From Glaciozyma antarctica PI12 (taxonomy: Eukaryota > Basidiomycota > Microbotryomycetes > Kriegeriales > Camptobasidiaceae): DNA of 64,000 nt. The stretch lies in NCBI GenBank assembly GCA_002917775.1, contig KZ627158.1:468578-532577 (forward strand), read 5' to 3'. The position numbers and the translations under genes were made by a program. The notes below the pieces were generated by a model. The model worked only from the letters and a program-made list of their open reading frames with translations, was not told the DNA's origin and searched no databases. This document shows, one piece after another, positions 9,078 through 24,313 of this stretch (position 1 is its first letter; each line of letters begins with the position of its first letter).

Positions 9078-11174
9078 ATGTCGTTCCCTCCTTCAGGGAT
9101 AGGAGCAGGCTTCATCTCCTCAGGCGGGCTACGCGTTCCCCCACTCCGCTACCTCGCCGTACTCGCCTTCACCCTGATCGTCTCCACGCACTTCCTCTTC
9201 AGCTACTCATCCGACACGTACGCCGACCACACCTCCGTGGACGCCGTCAAATCGCGCTTAGGATTCGGAGGAACGGTAGCTCCGTCGACGTGGTCGGGTG
9301 GGAAGAAGGAGCTGGGCTTGTCGCCGTTCACGGAGCACGATGAGGCGACGGCGGGGCACAATGCGAGTAGGCGGGCTAATGCGGCGTTCGTGGTGAGTGC
9401 CAGACGTGCTCTTGCTATGGGGTGTGGGGAAGCAGGATGGAGAAGCGCGCGTTCCCAGGAGATGCGTGCGTGGAGAGGTCCCGCGAGCTGATGCCCGCTG
9501 CTCTCTCTCGCAGATCCTGGCGCGGAATTCGGATGTGTGGGAGATTATCGAATCAATACGTGGAATCGAAGGTGCGCGGGATTCTGCTCTTGCTCGAGGA
9601 CGGAGAGGAGGGTTCGTGGGAGCTGCGTCTGAGGAGGGGAGCTGCGTCTGAGGAGGAAGCGTGCGATGGAGGGATGGGGCACTGACGGCTTTGGAAGGAT
9701 AGATCGCTTTAACACGAGGTACAACTACCCTTACGTCTTCCTCAACGACGAGCCTTTCACAGACGAGTTCAAGAAGTACACCTCCGCAATCGCCTCGTCT
9801 TCCTGCACGTACGGCCAGATTCCCGCCAACCAGTGGAGCGAGCAGCCGGACTGGATCGACCAGGAGAAGGCCAAGGCTGCGCGTATGGAGACAGAGCAGA
9901 AGAAGGTCATTTATGGGGGCTCAGTCTCGTATCGCCAAATGTGTTCGTGCTCTCGCTCGCTGAACGAGGGCGAAGCTGACGCCTTCGACGCGCAGGTCGT
10001 TACCAGTCTGGCTTCTTCTGGCGGCACGAGCTGCTCGACAAGTACGAATACTACTGGAGGATTGAGTGAGTGGCCTCCGCTCTTCGCTGAGGATTCGCGC
10101 TCACCTAGATTCCTCAGGCCGCACGTCAAGTTCTGTATGCCCTGTTCGAAGTGACGCCTCACCTCTTCAACTGCTGACGCCGTACACGCAGTTTGCGATA
10201 TTGACTACGATCCATTCCTGCTGATGGCCGACGGGAAGAAGAAGTACGAGTGTCCGGCTCCTTTTTTGAGCGGCGCTGACCTCGCTTCCGATTCGCAGGT
10301 ACGGATTCACCGTTACGCTTTACGAGTGAGCTGGTCTGAAGATCGTGTAGCCTCCTGCGCTGAACTCTCCCCTTCCAGGTACGCAGAGACGATCGAAACG
10401 CTTTGGAGCACCACCAAGGGTGAGTTTGGCCCCTCCTTTTCAGCTAGTACAAGCGCGCTCACATTCCGGCGTCGCAGAATTCATCAGCGAGAATCCTCAA
10501 TACCTCGCAAAACCGAACCTGATGGACTGGTTGTCGGATGACGGCGGCGAGACCTAATACGTCTCCTCTCGCTTTCTCTGCTCCCATACGTGCTAACGCG
10601 GTCTTCTGTCTCCAATAATTTATGCCATGCGTGGACGAACTTTGAGGTACGCATCTCTCACAGACTCTCACGACATCGCTGACGGTCGTAAACAGATCGC
10701 AAGCCTCGATTTCTGGCGGAGCGAAGCGTACCGAGCCTACTTTGACCATCTCGACCGAGCTGGCGGCTTCTTCTACGAGCGGTGGGGTGATGCACCAGTC
10801 CACTCGATCGCTGTTGGACTGTTCCTCAAACCGGAGGAGGTACATTTCTTCCAGGACATCGGCTGTTCGTTCCTCTCCCTTTTTGTCGCGCAACTTGGAG
10901 CTGATCAAGACTCGCAGACCGTCATGAACCGTTCCAGCATTGCCCTAAAAATCTTCCCGACAAGTGCGCCTGCAACCCGTGAGTCTACCACCGCTGATTC
11001 CCTCGACGCCGACTGACGGCCGCACCTCGCTTCGCAGCGACGATCCCGACAACTTTGGTGCGCGCTTCCTTCCTCACTTCCACTTCCTGAACTAACCTCT
11101 CGACGTGCGCAGAGGACCACTGGTACAGCTGCACGCCTCGCTTCAAGAAGGTCACGGGCTGGAAGGGGAATTGA
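9078..11174 (+). CDS. Alpha-1,2-mannosyltransferase, GT15 (KRE2/MNT1/KTR) family
   Basis: A 415-residue type II Golgi enzyme that adds alpha-1,2-mannose to O- or N-linked glycans. There is one N-terminal membrane anchor (about residues 26-45). GT15 marks are [33 protein letters not shown], the metal/nucleotide loop [25 protein letters not shown] and a Cys-rich C-terminus. Exons: 9078-9392, 9514-9571, 9703-9942, 9996-10065, 10118-10134, 10192-10249, 10299-10325, 10379-10419, 10478-10556, 10616-10646, 10696-10864, 10918-10978, 11038-11057, 11113-11174. Exons of 17, 20 and 27 nt are notable. The intron at 10557 lacks GT-AG ends (separate entry). Intron 2 (131 nt) contains a short tandem duplication near 9617-9655. 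Which KTR paralogue it matches is not determined. Confidence 0.92.
10557..10615 (+). other. Non-canonical intron with AT-AA ends in the GT15 gene
   Basis: Conservation demands G-E-T-Y-N-L-C-H across this point. The only 59-nt removal that restores it starts ATACGT and ends CTCCAA, with a good CTAAC branch near 10592. No AG dinucleotide lies between 10561 and the required junction, so a normal GT-AG intron is impossible. Without splicing the frame meets a TAA at 10555. Apart from the first and last bases it looks like an ordinary GTACGT...AG intron with both terminal G changed to A. Confidence 0.6.
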
Positions 11175-11365
11175 CCTGGAACTAGAGCAGTGAACTGGGA
11201 TCGCTGCGAGACCGACTAGGGATCAAGACCGCCTTTCCAAACGCTTCCATCACGTCTTCTTGCCGTGCGGTGGCACTGCAGGCAAAGTAGAAACCCGCCC
11301 GAGAGCGCGTCCTGAACGCAAGGCGTCGAACGCGCCGCTTCCCTCTTGCTCTCTTCCCCACCACG

Positions 11366-12731
11366 ATGTTACCGTCTATCCTCCTGGGAGTACTCCTCCC
11401 TTCCCTGGCGCTTGCCCGCTCCAGCGCCTCGTCAAATCTCGACAGGTTCCGCGCTCTCGCCAAGCAGAACAACGGCATCGTCCCTCTCAACTCGGCTCTC
11501 TACGACGAGCTCACGGACGGCCCTCGCGACTACAGTGTCAGCGTGCTGTTAACCGCCATGGCACCACAGTTCAAATGTGCTCCTTGCCAGTGCGTAGCTC
11601 GCTCACGGGGAGAGGAGGGCAGGCTGCTGACGACGTGGACGGTGCGTCCTCAGGACGTTTGCGCCGGAGCATGCGCTGGTGGCCAAGCAGTGGGCCAAGC
11701 AGCAAGGGAAAGAGGAGCATTTCTTTGCGGTGCTGGACTTCTCGGACGGACAGTCAATATTCCAGAGGGTGAGTAGGACGTGCTCGCGGAGAGGGAGGGA
11801 GAGAGCTGATGGAGCTGGGTCTGCAGCTGGGCCTCACGTCTGCGCCGACTTTCCAGCTCTTCAAGCCCACGACTGGACCTCGGAAGAGCACCAAGGTCGG
11901 CTTCGAAAGCTTCGACTTCGGGAAGAGGTGAGGAGCTCGTCCCGTCGGGCCTGGCGCGTTGCGTGCTGATACCTGGCCGTGATTGCAGTGGATTCAAGGC
12001 GGAAAGTTTGGCGGCCTACATGAAGGCGAACGCAGAGATCCCGCTCAAGTTCTCGCGACCGGTCGACAAGATGAAGCTTCTCCTGACGGGCGCGATGTTG
12101 GGAGGCAGCATTGTGGGAGGCGTGACGATGTGGCCGATGCTCAAGAAGGGGCTCACGTCGACCTTTATCTGGTCTTCACTGACGATGGTACGTTTCGTTG
12201 GAGGGAGCGGCGAGGACGAAGCTGATGCTGGGTCCTTCGCAGTTCATCATCCTGTTGATGACTTCGGGCTACATGTGGAACCAGATCCGACACCCACCGT
12301 ATGTCCAGCAGGCTAGCAACGGGCGAGTCAACTACATTGCGTCGGGCTACTCGAACCAGCTCGGAGCGGAGACGCACCTCATCTCGGTCGTTTGTACGTC
12401 GACACTTTCCCTTTCCTTCCCCATGCCACCGTTCCTGCTCGAATTATCAGCTCGAATCGCTTCTCTCCGCTGTAGTGGACGCGCTGACAAGCTTTCTACA
12501 AGATGGAATTCTGGCGTTCTCGGCCTACACGCTCGCCTACATCATCCCCAAGCTCCGAGACCCCGTTCGTCAACGACTAGGAGTCTACGTGTGGACTGGA
12601 ATTTCGGTCGTCATGCTCGGAGTGTTGATGAACATCTTCACGATCAAGCAGGGAGGATGTGCGTCTTTCCGAGCTCTCGTTGCGAGCGAAGCTGATGGCG
12701 CACCGCTGCAGACCCGTTCCGGTTGTTTTGA
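11366..12731 (+). CDS. OST3: Oligosaccharyltransferase subunit OST3/OST6 (MagT1/TUSC3 homologue)
   Basis: A 330-residue ER membrane protein: signal peptide (about residues 1-17), lumenal thioredoxin-like domain with the redox motif CAPC (residues about 71-74, after QFK), then four hydrophobic segments. The family assists N-glycosylation by holding substrate cysteines in mixed disulphides. Exons: 11366-11589, 11654-11768, 11827-11927, 11989-12187, 12243-12393, 12476-12658, 12712-12731. The lumenal part includes FAPEHALVAKQWAKQQ and LGLTSAPTFQLFKP; the membrane part includes MTSGYMWNQIRHPP and INYIASGYSNQ-type residues typical of the family. The intact CxxC motif indicates an active oxidoreductase subunit. 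Confidence 0.92.
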
Positions 12732-13638
12732 TGAGAGAAAAGGCAAAGCAATTGCATCGTTTGCGATTCAAGGTTTCCTCGAGAGAGCTGGAGGAGAGAC
12801 TGGGCCAGGAGACGAGTTGAAGGAGCTCCGCCGCTGGGGGAATGCTCCGGTGGAAACTCCTTTCAGCGGCTCTCCGAGCGTCGTCCTGTGGCATTCTTGC
12901 TGCCCTACGAAGCCACATCCTATACCCAGCCAAAGGGCCTGCTCCATTCTTATTCTGAGTGAGAGTCGTTCGCTCCGCCCAAAGGTCGCGGCTTGCTGTT
13001 TGCGTTGCTTGTCAACCTTCCTCCCTTTCCTCCCACATCCAACACTTCAGCGACTCTTCAGAGCGATCTTGGACACGGATCAGGCCGACGCAGCTGCACG
13101 CGAAAGCCCTCGACGAGCTCGACGCCTCCTCCCGCTCTCGCTCCTCCCGCAACTCATCTCCGGCACTCGGCCCTCGCAACGACCTCACTCCCTCGCCCTC
13201 TCCTGTCCGCACGCAACTGCCGCTACGCTCGTTGCAGTAACATTAACAGCTGAGACGAGGATCTGGCGCCGGCACTCGCCTTTGAGGACGTCTCAGAGCG
13301 GAGGAACGCAAACTACAGCTGCGGACAACACACCAGCGTCCTGCGCGAGGTAGCCTACACACGTAGCTAGGTGAGTAGCGTACAGGTGCAACGGTGCATT
13401 CCAGAGTGTTCTGTGAATACGAGGAAGGACGACGGGATCGGACGAGGGGGAACGGGCGTGCTGTTGCTTTCCCCTGCAGCAGTCTCCGCGCGCGCGAGTG
13501 AGCTACCCGTCCTTGGGGATCTTTACGAGAGGGGCAGCGGTGTAGGAGCGAGCTCGGCGTGCTGACTGATTGGCATCTTGAGCAGCACACTCGACCTCGC
13601 CGCCTCCACCTCCGGACGGGCTGGTCCCCTCCCTTGCC
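12732..13638. other. Intergenic region between OST3 and SOG2
   Basis: About 0.9 kb without a gene that I can support. It must hold the OST3 3' end and the SOG2 promoter. The long open frame overlapping OST3 on the plus strand is an out-of-frame shadow. Confidence 0.5.
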
Positions 13639-16600
13639 ATGCATTCGACCTATGCTTCCAGCTCACCCACCGCTCCACGCAACACCTCCCTACCTCCTTT
13701 TCGATCCAACCCTCCCAGCCCTGTCGCCCCTTTCCAGCCGTCGCTGCCGTTCGCGTTCCCCCGACCTCACACCTCTTCAATCGCACCCTACCTGTCCTCG
13801 AACGAAGTCGAGGTATCACCCATAACACCAGCCTCCTCGACTCTCCGCTTCCACGAAGCTCTCGCCGGAATCCCATCGCGCCATCGCCCCACCTCCTCCT
13901 CATCCTCCGCTGCCTCCTCCGCCAGCTCCTCCTCCGCCTTCCGCTTCCCACCCGACTCGGCAAGCCCGACTGGCGATACGGTGTTTGGGACGCTTCAGAA
14001 AGAGCTCGGGGGCGGCTCGGGGATTGTGGGACTTGGGCTTGCGGAAGGAGTGTTTGGATCACGAGGGCCTAGTCCATCCTTTGGGAGGCATGGGGGAGCA
14101 ACGCAGGATGGGAGACTCTTTGAGGAGCCAGAGCAGCTTGAGGAATATACGGGAGCCTACGGAGAATCTCCGAGGAGGAGGGGAGAACCGTCGGGGGGCG
14201 ACGAGTTCGGTTTGGACGAGGAGCTGGACGATTTCGAGGGCGCGACGAACGCTGGGATGGGAGGAGGGATCGGAAGGCCAGCGTCGATGGACATGGGAGG
14301 CGATTCAGAGACGAGCTTCGACTTCCTCCTGTCCCCTCCTCCCTCCTTCGACCCTTCGACTTCGACGACGCGGCAATTCGCCGCTGCGGCTTCGGACACG
14401 CCTAGGCCAAAGGAGAGGAGCAGAACGTTCCCTGCTCCTCTCCTGCTCAAGGGAGATCGTTCTTTTGGCGGATCGGGCGCCCCAGTACCTTCTGCCTCTA
14501 TCCCTCCCCTTCGCAAGGCGACGGTCGGCTCCGTCCCCTCCGGCAACAACCTCCCTTCGACGCAACCACCTCCGCGTCAATGGGCACCTCACATCTCCAC
14601 CGTCTTCCCTCCTCCACCAGTCGACCTAGATCGCGCCAACGCTTCTTTCCAGCGCCACCGCTGCCAACACTCGCCCAACTCCTCCCTCACCCAACTCTCC
14701 ACCTCGCAATCCTCGACAACCTACTCCCACACTTCTTCGGCCTCGGCCTCGTCGTCTTCCGTCCCCACCGCGTCTTCGTCGATCAGCAGCCTCTCCACCG
14801 CCCCGACTTCCGTCTCCAACAGCACCTCGTCGAGCATCGTCGAACCTCCGATCGCGCCTCAGGCCCTCCTACTCTACATCCTCTCCCTCCGCTCGGCGTT
14901 GCACCCGATGTCGCTCTCCCAGTCACAAGGTCCCGCGTCAAGGTCCGGCATCCCCCTCTTCAGCGCCCCCTCGCACCAGCGCATCAGGTCTGCAGGCTCC
15001 GCCTCCTCGGACAACGAGGACTCAAATACGCCTCCCAGATCGTCCAGTACCGGAAGGCTCGACACGGTCGACTTGAGCCACAAGCGCATCGCCGAAGTAC
15101 CAATCGAGGTCGTCGAGGAGCTGCGAGACGAGGTCGAGAAGCTCGCGCTGGGGTACAACCTCCTCCGGGGTCTACCTCCGCAGTTCTCGGCGCTTGGTAG
15201 CAAGCTGAAGTACCTGAACGTACGCGTCAACATGTTGACGGTGTTCCCTCAAGTGGTGAGTGCGGGTTTTGTTCGATTTCTGCACGTCGCTGATCATCCT
15301 TCACGCGCAGCTTTGCGAGATGCCATCGCTGGAGATCCTCGACATTAGTCGAAACAAGATCAAGTTCCTCCCGACCGTTCCAGGAACGCTCATGAACCTC
15401 AAGGTACGCACTTTCGCACAGCTGCTCGGTCCGGTCCGCTCACTACTTGCCTACCAGGTCTTCTCCATCGCGAAGAATCGCATCAAGCGTCTTCCGACCT
15501 ACCTCGCTCAGATGGCGCACCTCAAGGTTCTCAAGATCGACCACAACCCACTCGAGTGGCCTCCAAAGGAGATCACCGTTTTCCCGACAGCGGGTTCGGG
15601 AGGCGGCAGCGCGCTGGTTGACGTGGATGCGCGTCGAACGGGGGGCAGCCGAGTTGAGGATGCGGAAGAAATGGCGAGGTGGCTTCCGAGTCTCGTCCGC
15701 TGGATCCGCGAGAATGGAGATGGGGAGTCGAAACTCCCTGAATTCTTCGACGCTGTTATTAACGATTCCTACCCATTAGCAGACCGCCGGGTAGAACGAC
15801 CCCCTCACTCTGCGGAGCAAACGAGGTCGGTGGCAGCAGCTCTTTCGTTTGCGCTTGCTGACGACGTTCTCACCTCGCCGCAGCGACGAAGACCGTCCGA
15901 GCGCGCAAGACCATGACCGAACGCCCAGGGCGGAGAATGGACGACTCTTTTCAGCCACCGCCAACCCCGCGTTCGCCGGAACTCGACCTCTTCGCATCGC
16001 CACCTCCTCTCAGCCAGGTCTCCGCTCTCCCCTCGAGCCACCTTCCCTCGACCCACCTTCCCCTCTCGACGACGACCAATCCCTTCGGATCCACGGCCGG
16101 AACGCCTCGCACTCGACCATGCAGTCGTTGGAGCCCGAGAAGCGACCTGGCCTCAAATCGAAGAAGTCCCTCCCCGACCTTCGACTCAGTCACGCCGATA
16201 TCCTCGCCGAGCGCCGGACGGGGACAGGTGCCGAGGACGAGGGGAGGGCGACGATGCCGAGCGTAGCTTCTGCCTTGCGGCGTCTGAAGGAGGATCGACG
16301 ACCCGGCGTCGTTCACGCCAACTCCGCCCGCGCCGCCCTCCCGACTCAACTTGCTCACGCCAGCAGCGCGCCGGCTTCTAGCGCTCCCTCGACACCCAGC
16401 GCCGCTCCACGGTCGCAGAGTGCGAGGGCGGTCCCGACGACGTTGACGAGATCGACTGGCGTCCGACCGACACCTCCTTATTCGAGCGCCACTCGGGCTG
16501 GCTTCGAGCCGCAGAGCAAGATGAAGAGAGGCGCGGTCGACACGAACGCGAACGGCTTGGATCGCAACAGCGGCGCCTACTTCCGTCGCCTCTCGATGCT

Positions 16601-18285
16601 GCCCACGTCCACCATCTCGAAGGCGGTGCCGGTGACGGTCACGGAGTTCGCCGACGCCATTCGAGGAATCCTCTTCTCCCTGTCCCAAATCTACACCGCC
16701 CTTCGCCAATTCGTCGTCTTCGCCTCGCAAGATCGTCTCCCCGCACCGCTGGCGCGGCTGATGGGAACGGCGGACGGATCGATGAGTCTTCTCATCAACG
16801 CGCTCGATCGATTCGACTCCCTCTCCCGCCGAGGAACGCCTAATCCGACCATCGTTCGCGACATCTTCGTCACCTGCCGCGACAACGTCGTCACGTTTAG
16901 CAAGCTCGTCACGGCGTTGGGACCTCAACTCAAGGCGCTCGTCGCAACGGCGGACGTGCGGTACACGCGAACGTTGCTCCTCATGCTGTACGGCTCGATG
17001 GGGGAGATCGCCAAGTCGTGGAACGCCGTCTCTCCCCTCCTCGAAGAGATGACGGTTCTGAACGAAGACCCGTCTCTCGCGACCCTCATCCTCCAACCTC
17101 CTACGCCATCCCCCACCTCCCTATCGAGCAGCACCTCCTCTCGACCTGGACCTGCCGGCGTAGGCTCGCTGTACCGAGCTCGCTCAAAGTCTCGGCGGCA
17201 TGCTGGGTCGTTCAGCGTCGAGGACGTTCAGCTCGGCGCCGTCATTCCTCCCGCCCCCTTCCCACCACCTACGCCTACCCTCCCCTCTTACCCTCCCGAC
17301 CTCTCCACGGGCCCGCTCTCCGCTGGCTCAGCCTCGGCGTCGTCGCTGCCGAACGACCCATGGGCCGAGGGCACGATCAAGGTTCGACCTGGCAAGTCCT
17401 CTCGAACGCCCGTACCTCCTTCAATCCCGATGCCGTCGCAGCCGGGGTATCGCGACCTGGTTCTCAACGCTTTCGACCATCCTATGACGCCAAGCGGAAC
17501 AGCGTTGATGCTGAGCGACACTCCCGACGATCTCATGTCGGCGTCGACGTACGCCAGCTTCAACCTCGGCTCAACGCTGCCACTACCGCCCAACTCGGCT
17601 CCAAGTCGAACGGAAACCTTCGCCGTACCTCGAAGCGAAGGCCTTCGGAACGGCTCCACCGCGAACGCCGATGAGCTTTTCCTCAACCTCGTCGAAGCGA
17701 CGACGAGCATCGCTTTCGACGTCTACGGGATGCTGCTCAACAGCTTCGACGAGGACGCGGATGGCGACGACGATGAGGGAGCGGGCGTTCTCATGCGGGA
17801 TCTCGGGCCGCGAAGGACGAAGGAGCTCACCGACATGTGCATCCTCGGGAACGAGACGACGACGAAGCTGCGCGGAGCATTGGGACGAGTGAGAGGACCG
17901 GAGGGGATGCATGGGTCGCTGTCGTTCTCTCCGGCGGATGCGAAACGTCTCGGCGACGAGTCGTATGCCTTCGTCCAGGTCAGTCCGCTCGCTCTCTCAG
18001 TTTAAGGTCGTTGCTGACGTTCTCGCGCACACAGACCGTCATTCGCTTCGCCAAGCTCGTCAAAGCCACCTCAGTCGAGCACGGCTTTGCTCCTCGCATC
18101 CGCGAGGGCGTGGGCCAGCTCACCATCGCAACGCGCGAGGCGAGTTCCTTTTGGCGCCTTGCTCGTCGTTTCGCTGACTGTTCTCACTCTCGCAGTTTGC
18201 AAAGCACCTTTCGCACACGGCCACCTCCTTCCGCCCAGCAGCACCCAGCGTGTTCTCCGGCGGTGGCGCCGTCCTTCGCTCTTGA
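13639..18285 (+). CDS. SOG2: SOG2-like leucine-rich repeat protein of the RAM/MOR signalling network
   Basis: A 1455-residue protein in six exons: 13639-15255, 15311-15403, 15458-15825, 15884-17978, 18035-18139, 18196-18285. The Ser/Pro-rich N-terminus is disordered. Leucine-rich repeats occupy about residues 476-605 (VDLSHKRIAEVP, YLNVRVNMLTVFP, ILDISRNKIKFLP, VFSIAKNRIKRLP). The SOG2 helical region follows (about 939-1095: TEFADAIRGILFSLSQIY, LINALDRFDSLSRRG, VTFSKLVTALGPQL) and continues to the C-terminus. Sog2 scaffolds the NDR kinase Cbk1 pathway controlling polarity and cell separation. The last intron (18140) is GC-AG with a GCGAGT donor. Two undetermined bases at 18294-18295 lie just after the stop. 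Confidence 0.9.
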
Positions 18286-18472
18286 CTGCCCCCNNTCCTC
18301 TCTGCACTCTCCTTCTCACTTAGTAGCCTTAGCCCCATCGTTTATTTCTCCGCAAGGGACTCTACATTCGCGAACAGCAGTGCCAGGACTATTTCAGAGT
18401 CGGCGAGCTCGGCACGCGAAGGTGTTCCCCACGTCTGCCCCTCTCGCTTCGGCTCTCATGCTGACGCTGAAG

Positions 18473-19638
18473 ATGGACGCGATCTCTCTCAAGAATGCGC
18501 CTTCTCCTAACATTCGCATCGTTCGCCTCCTGACAGCTGCTCTGCCGCTGGTGGTGCCGGGCCACCCCGCGCGCGCTCTCCTCGAGGAAGCTCTTCAGCA
18601 GGCTCCCCCTCGCCGCTCTCGATGCCACATCGCTAACGTCACTTATCGCAGCACTGCTGAAGGCCTGGATCCGTACCTGGAGATGAGCTCCAGCTCGCTC
18701 ATCGTTCCAGTCACGCACGGGGTTCCAGAGGCGGAGGTTCAAGCCGTGTGGTCCGAATTGCTGCTCGCAACGGAGGAGGAGGACTGGAAAGCTCTTTACC
18801 AAGCTGGCAAGACCAAGTGGGAGCTCAGCAAGGCGATGGTGAGGGCGGCACTTGCTCCGCGGATGGTGCGTAAGCTGATTTCGAGTTTTGCAGTGCTCGG
18901 GAGCGTACGAGGCGACCTTCTTGCAGAGTATCGCGACAATTGCGGGATCAACTCGCTGCTTGGAGATCGGTCTTTTCACTGGGACGTCTACGGTGCGTGC
19001 GTCTGCTCGGGCGAAGGGAACCTGGGCTGAAGACCACCGGCTCGCAGCTCGCTCTCGCTCTTCTACCCAAGATTCAGAGCATCGTGGCCCTCGATATCGA
19101 GCCGATTCTGGAGGACTACGACAGGCCGTGAGTAGCTCCTTTCCTTTGCAACACAACTTGACCTCACACCCTTCCTCAGGTACTGGAAGCGCGCCGGCGT
19201 CTCGGACAAGATCGAAACGATCATCGCACCTGCCACCGATTCACTCAGGAAGCTCAAAGCAGACGGAGCGAAGCCCTTCGACCTCGTCTTTATCGACGCC
19301 GATAAGCCCTCCTACGCGACCTACGTCTCGCTCCTCCTCGAACTCGACCTTCTCACGCAGGACGGCATCATCCTCGCCGACAACACGCTCTACAAAGGCT
19401 ACGTCTACGCTCACTCGGACGTCCCTCTCACTCCTGCGACGGAAACGCACTCGAACAACCAGAGTCACGACGTTGCGACGAAAGGGATCGTCGAGTGCGT
19501 CTTGTTTTGCGCTTCTCTTTTTTTCCGTACTGACTCGCTTTTTTCAGTTTTAATGCATACGTACGTGAGGACCCTCGCTTGCACGTTATCATGCTCCCCG
19601 TGCGAGATGGCGTGTCCATCATCAGCAGGAAGATTTGA
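18473..19638 (+). CDS. SAM-dependent O-methyltransferase, caffeoyl-CoA OMT/COMT-like (class I)
   Basis: A small cytosolic methyltransferase. Motifs: MCSGAYEATFLQ, LEIGLFTGTSTLALAL (SAM-binding motif I), VALDIEPI, FDLVFIDADKPSY (metal-binding Asp), ILADNTLYKGYVY and the terminal PVRDGVSIISRK. These are diagnostic of the divalent-metal-dependent OMT_3 family, which methylates catechol-type substrates; the fungal substrate is unknown. Exons after the first: 18894-18992, 19048-19127, 19180-19494, 19548-19638. The first coding stretch runs to 18838. ATG 18473 has A at -3 and G at +4 and is preferred over ATG 18458. A CTAAC...CGCAG string ending near 18650 might mark another intron, but no matching GT donor in phase was found, so read-through is assumed. 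Confidence 0.8.
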
Positions 19639-20030
19639 GCGGAAGGAGCGGTGCGAAGTGGAATGTGAATAGCCAATTATTCTCGCCGTCGCTCGCTGGG
19701 AGCTGCCAGCAATCGCCAGCTCTTTAAACACTCTATTCTGCACGATCCTGGTTGAAGAAAGAGAAGGAGAACGACGAGCATCTGTGACAGCATCTCGCGT
19801 TCGCTCCCTCGGCCGCCTGAGACGCGCTAGCGTCTCTCTTTTGTTCTCCATCCCAAACACCACTCGTTGACTTGCTGGATCACTTTAACCTTCACGTCGT
19901 CCTCTGCAACGCGATCTGACCCACTCTACTCGGTCCTCCTCCTTTTCTGACCCACCAAGCACGAACCTCTCTCTCCTCTCCTCCTCCTACCGCCGCCCGT
20001 CGCCGCTCTTCCTTTCCAACGCCACCCAAG

Positions 20031-21084
20031 ATGGCCTCCACCGCCGCCGAAGAGCAAGCTTATATCGATGGCACGCATCCCGCTCTCGCCGGTAACGCAG
20101 CTGCCATGAGCGAGATGCGCTCGACCTCTCCAACGCGTTCCATCTCTCCCACCCCGTCCGACGACGAATCCCCTCGCTTCACCGCCATCGACTCGGACCC
20201 TCCCACCTCCCTTCCCCCACCCCCGATTCCTCCAGCTCGCAACGGAGGAGCCAGCAACACGGGACCCAAGGGGGTCCTAGCGGACTGGAAAGCGAGGAAC
20301 CAAGCTGGCGCGAGCAACACCGGGCCCAAGGGCGTCTTGGCCGACTTTAGGGGGAGCCAGGCGGCGGCGGCGAGTAGTGCTATGGAGAGCTTGAGCTTGG
20401 CGTCGGGGCTGCGTCCGCTGGAAGGGGAGCTCGAGAGCGACGACGAGGGAGAGGCCGGCGCGATTGAGGCGTACAGGGCCAAGAGGCTTGCGGAGCTCAG
20501 TGGGAGTGGGGAGAGGGGACCGGGGAGGGGTAGGAAGGTGTTTGGGCACCTGAGGGAGATTGGGATGGAGCAGTTTCTCGGAGCTGTGGATGAGGAGGAC
20601 GCAGAGGTGGCCGTCGTGCTGCACCTCTACGAGGCTGTGAGTTGGCGCTCTCGAGTTCAGCTACCGTTCAGAGCTGATGGAAGTGCGCGTCACAGGATAT
20701 CGCCGCCTGCCTGGTGCTGAACCACCACCTCGCGTCCATCGCACGCGCCTACCCTCACACCAAATTCATTCGCGCCCTCGCTACCGAGATGGAGTTTGCC
20801 GCCGACGCAGAGGACGACACGCTACCTACGCTGCTAGTTTACCGCGGAGGCGAGCTCGAGACGACGCTCGTCCGCATGGATCGCGACTGGGGAGCGGGCT
20901 CGCGCCAGGAGATCCTCAACATGCTCATTCGGTCCGTCCGTTCCTCCACCGGACTCTCGAGTGAATGCTGAACGACGACCTCGCCCGCAGTAGCAAAGCC
21001 GTTTCGGGTCCAGCGTCGGCTCCTCTCAACACCACGGGTGGCAGGAGCAAGTACGTCGACAGCGATTCTGGCGACGACGAGTGA
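20031..21084 (+). CDS. Phosducin-like protein (thioredoxin-fold G-beta-gamma/CCT co-factor)
   Basis: 311 residues; exons 20031-20636, 20696-20931, 20991-21084. The C-terminal half is the phosducin thioredoxin-like domain (FGHLREIGMEQFLGAVDEE, VVLHLYEADIAACLVLN, LPTLLVYRGGELETTLVRMD) and ends in an acidic SDSGDDE tail, as in PhLP1. Members help the CCT chaperonin fold G-beta subunits and assemble G-beta-gamma. The family's N-terminal helix motif, N-T-G-P-K-G-V-L-A-D-W, occurs twice in tandem (residues about 73-87 and 93-106), where normally one copy is present. The 400 bp upstream is a pyrimidine-rich leader. Confidence 0.9.
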
Positions 21085-21555
21085 CTTCATCTTCTCCTCC
21101 CAGCCTTATGCACCTCGACACTGTACCACCCATCGTATCGTCACATATTCGACCCCCTCGCAGAGCCCCCCCTTCGTTTTGGACTCCCTCCGCAGCCTTG
21201 TACCCTTCGCAATTCAATCGCAGGCGACTTTCCAGTTTCTCTCTCGTGCGTCCAGCCATTCATGTGCCCACCGAACGAATAGCGCAACCTACGAGCCTTG
21301 CAAAAGAACGGGCGAAAGAACACCTAAACTAAAACCTCCCCCGCAACGAAGGGTCCGACCAATCCGACCTCCTCCTCGACATTACTCTCGCCACCGCTCT
21401 AAAGCCTTGCCTCAGCGGACGGGCGACGGGCTTCCAGGCGTAGGCCCCGTAAGCGAGTTGCGTGGCGAGCTAGGGCTTCGAGGGCTTTCGCTCCCAGACG
21501 CGACTCGGTCGGCTAGTTCCTCTGCAAAAGACGCGACGTTAGCGACCACGAAGCC
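21085..21555. other. Convergent intergenic region
   Basis: Lies between the stop codons of the phosducin-like gene (plus) and calcineurin A (minus). It presumably contains both 3' ends. Nothing else is recognisable. Confidence 0.6.

Positions 21556-24313
<2,758 letters not shown>

Noticed and set aside
15951-17096. A 381-codon minus-strand open frame
   Set aside because: Lies wholly opposite the SOG2 coding exon; composition is that of an antisense shadow.
18866-18893. Alternative donor GTGCGT in the O-methyltransferase gene
   Set aside because: Would make a 28-nt intron, too short; the donor at 18839 gives a normal 55-nt intron in the same phase.
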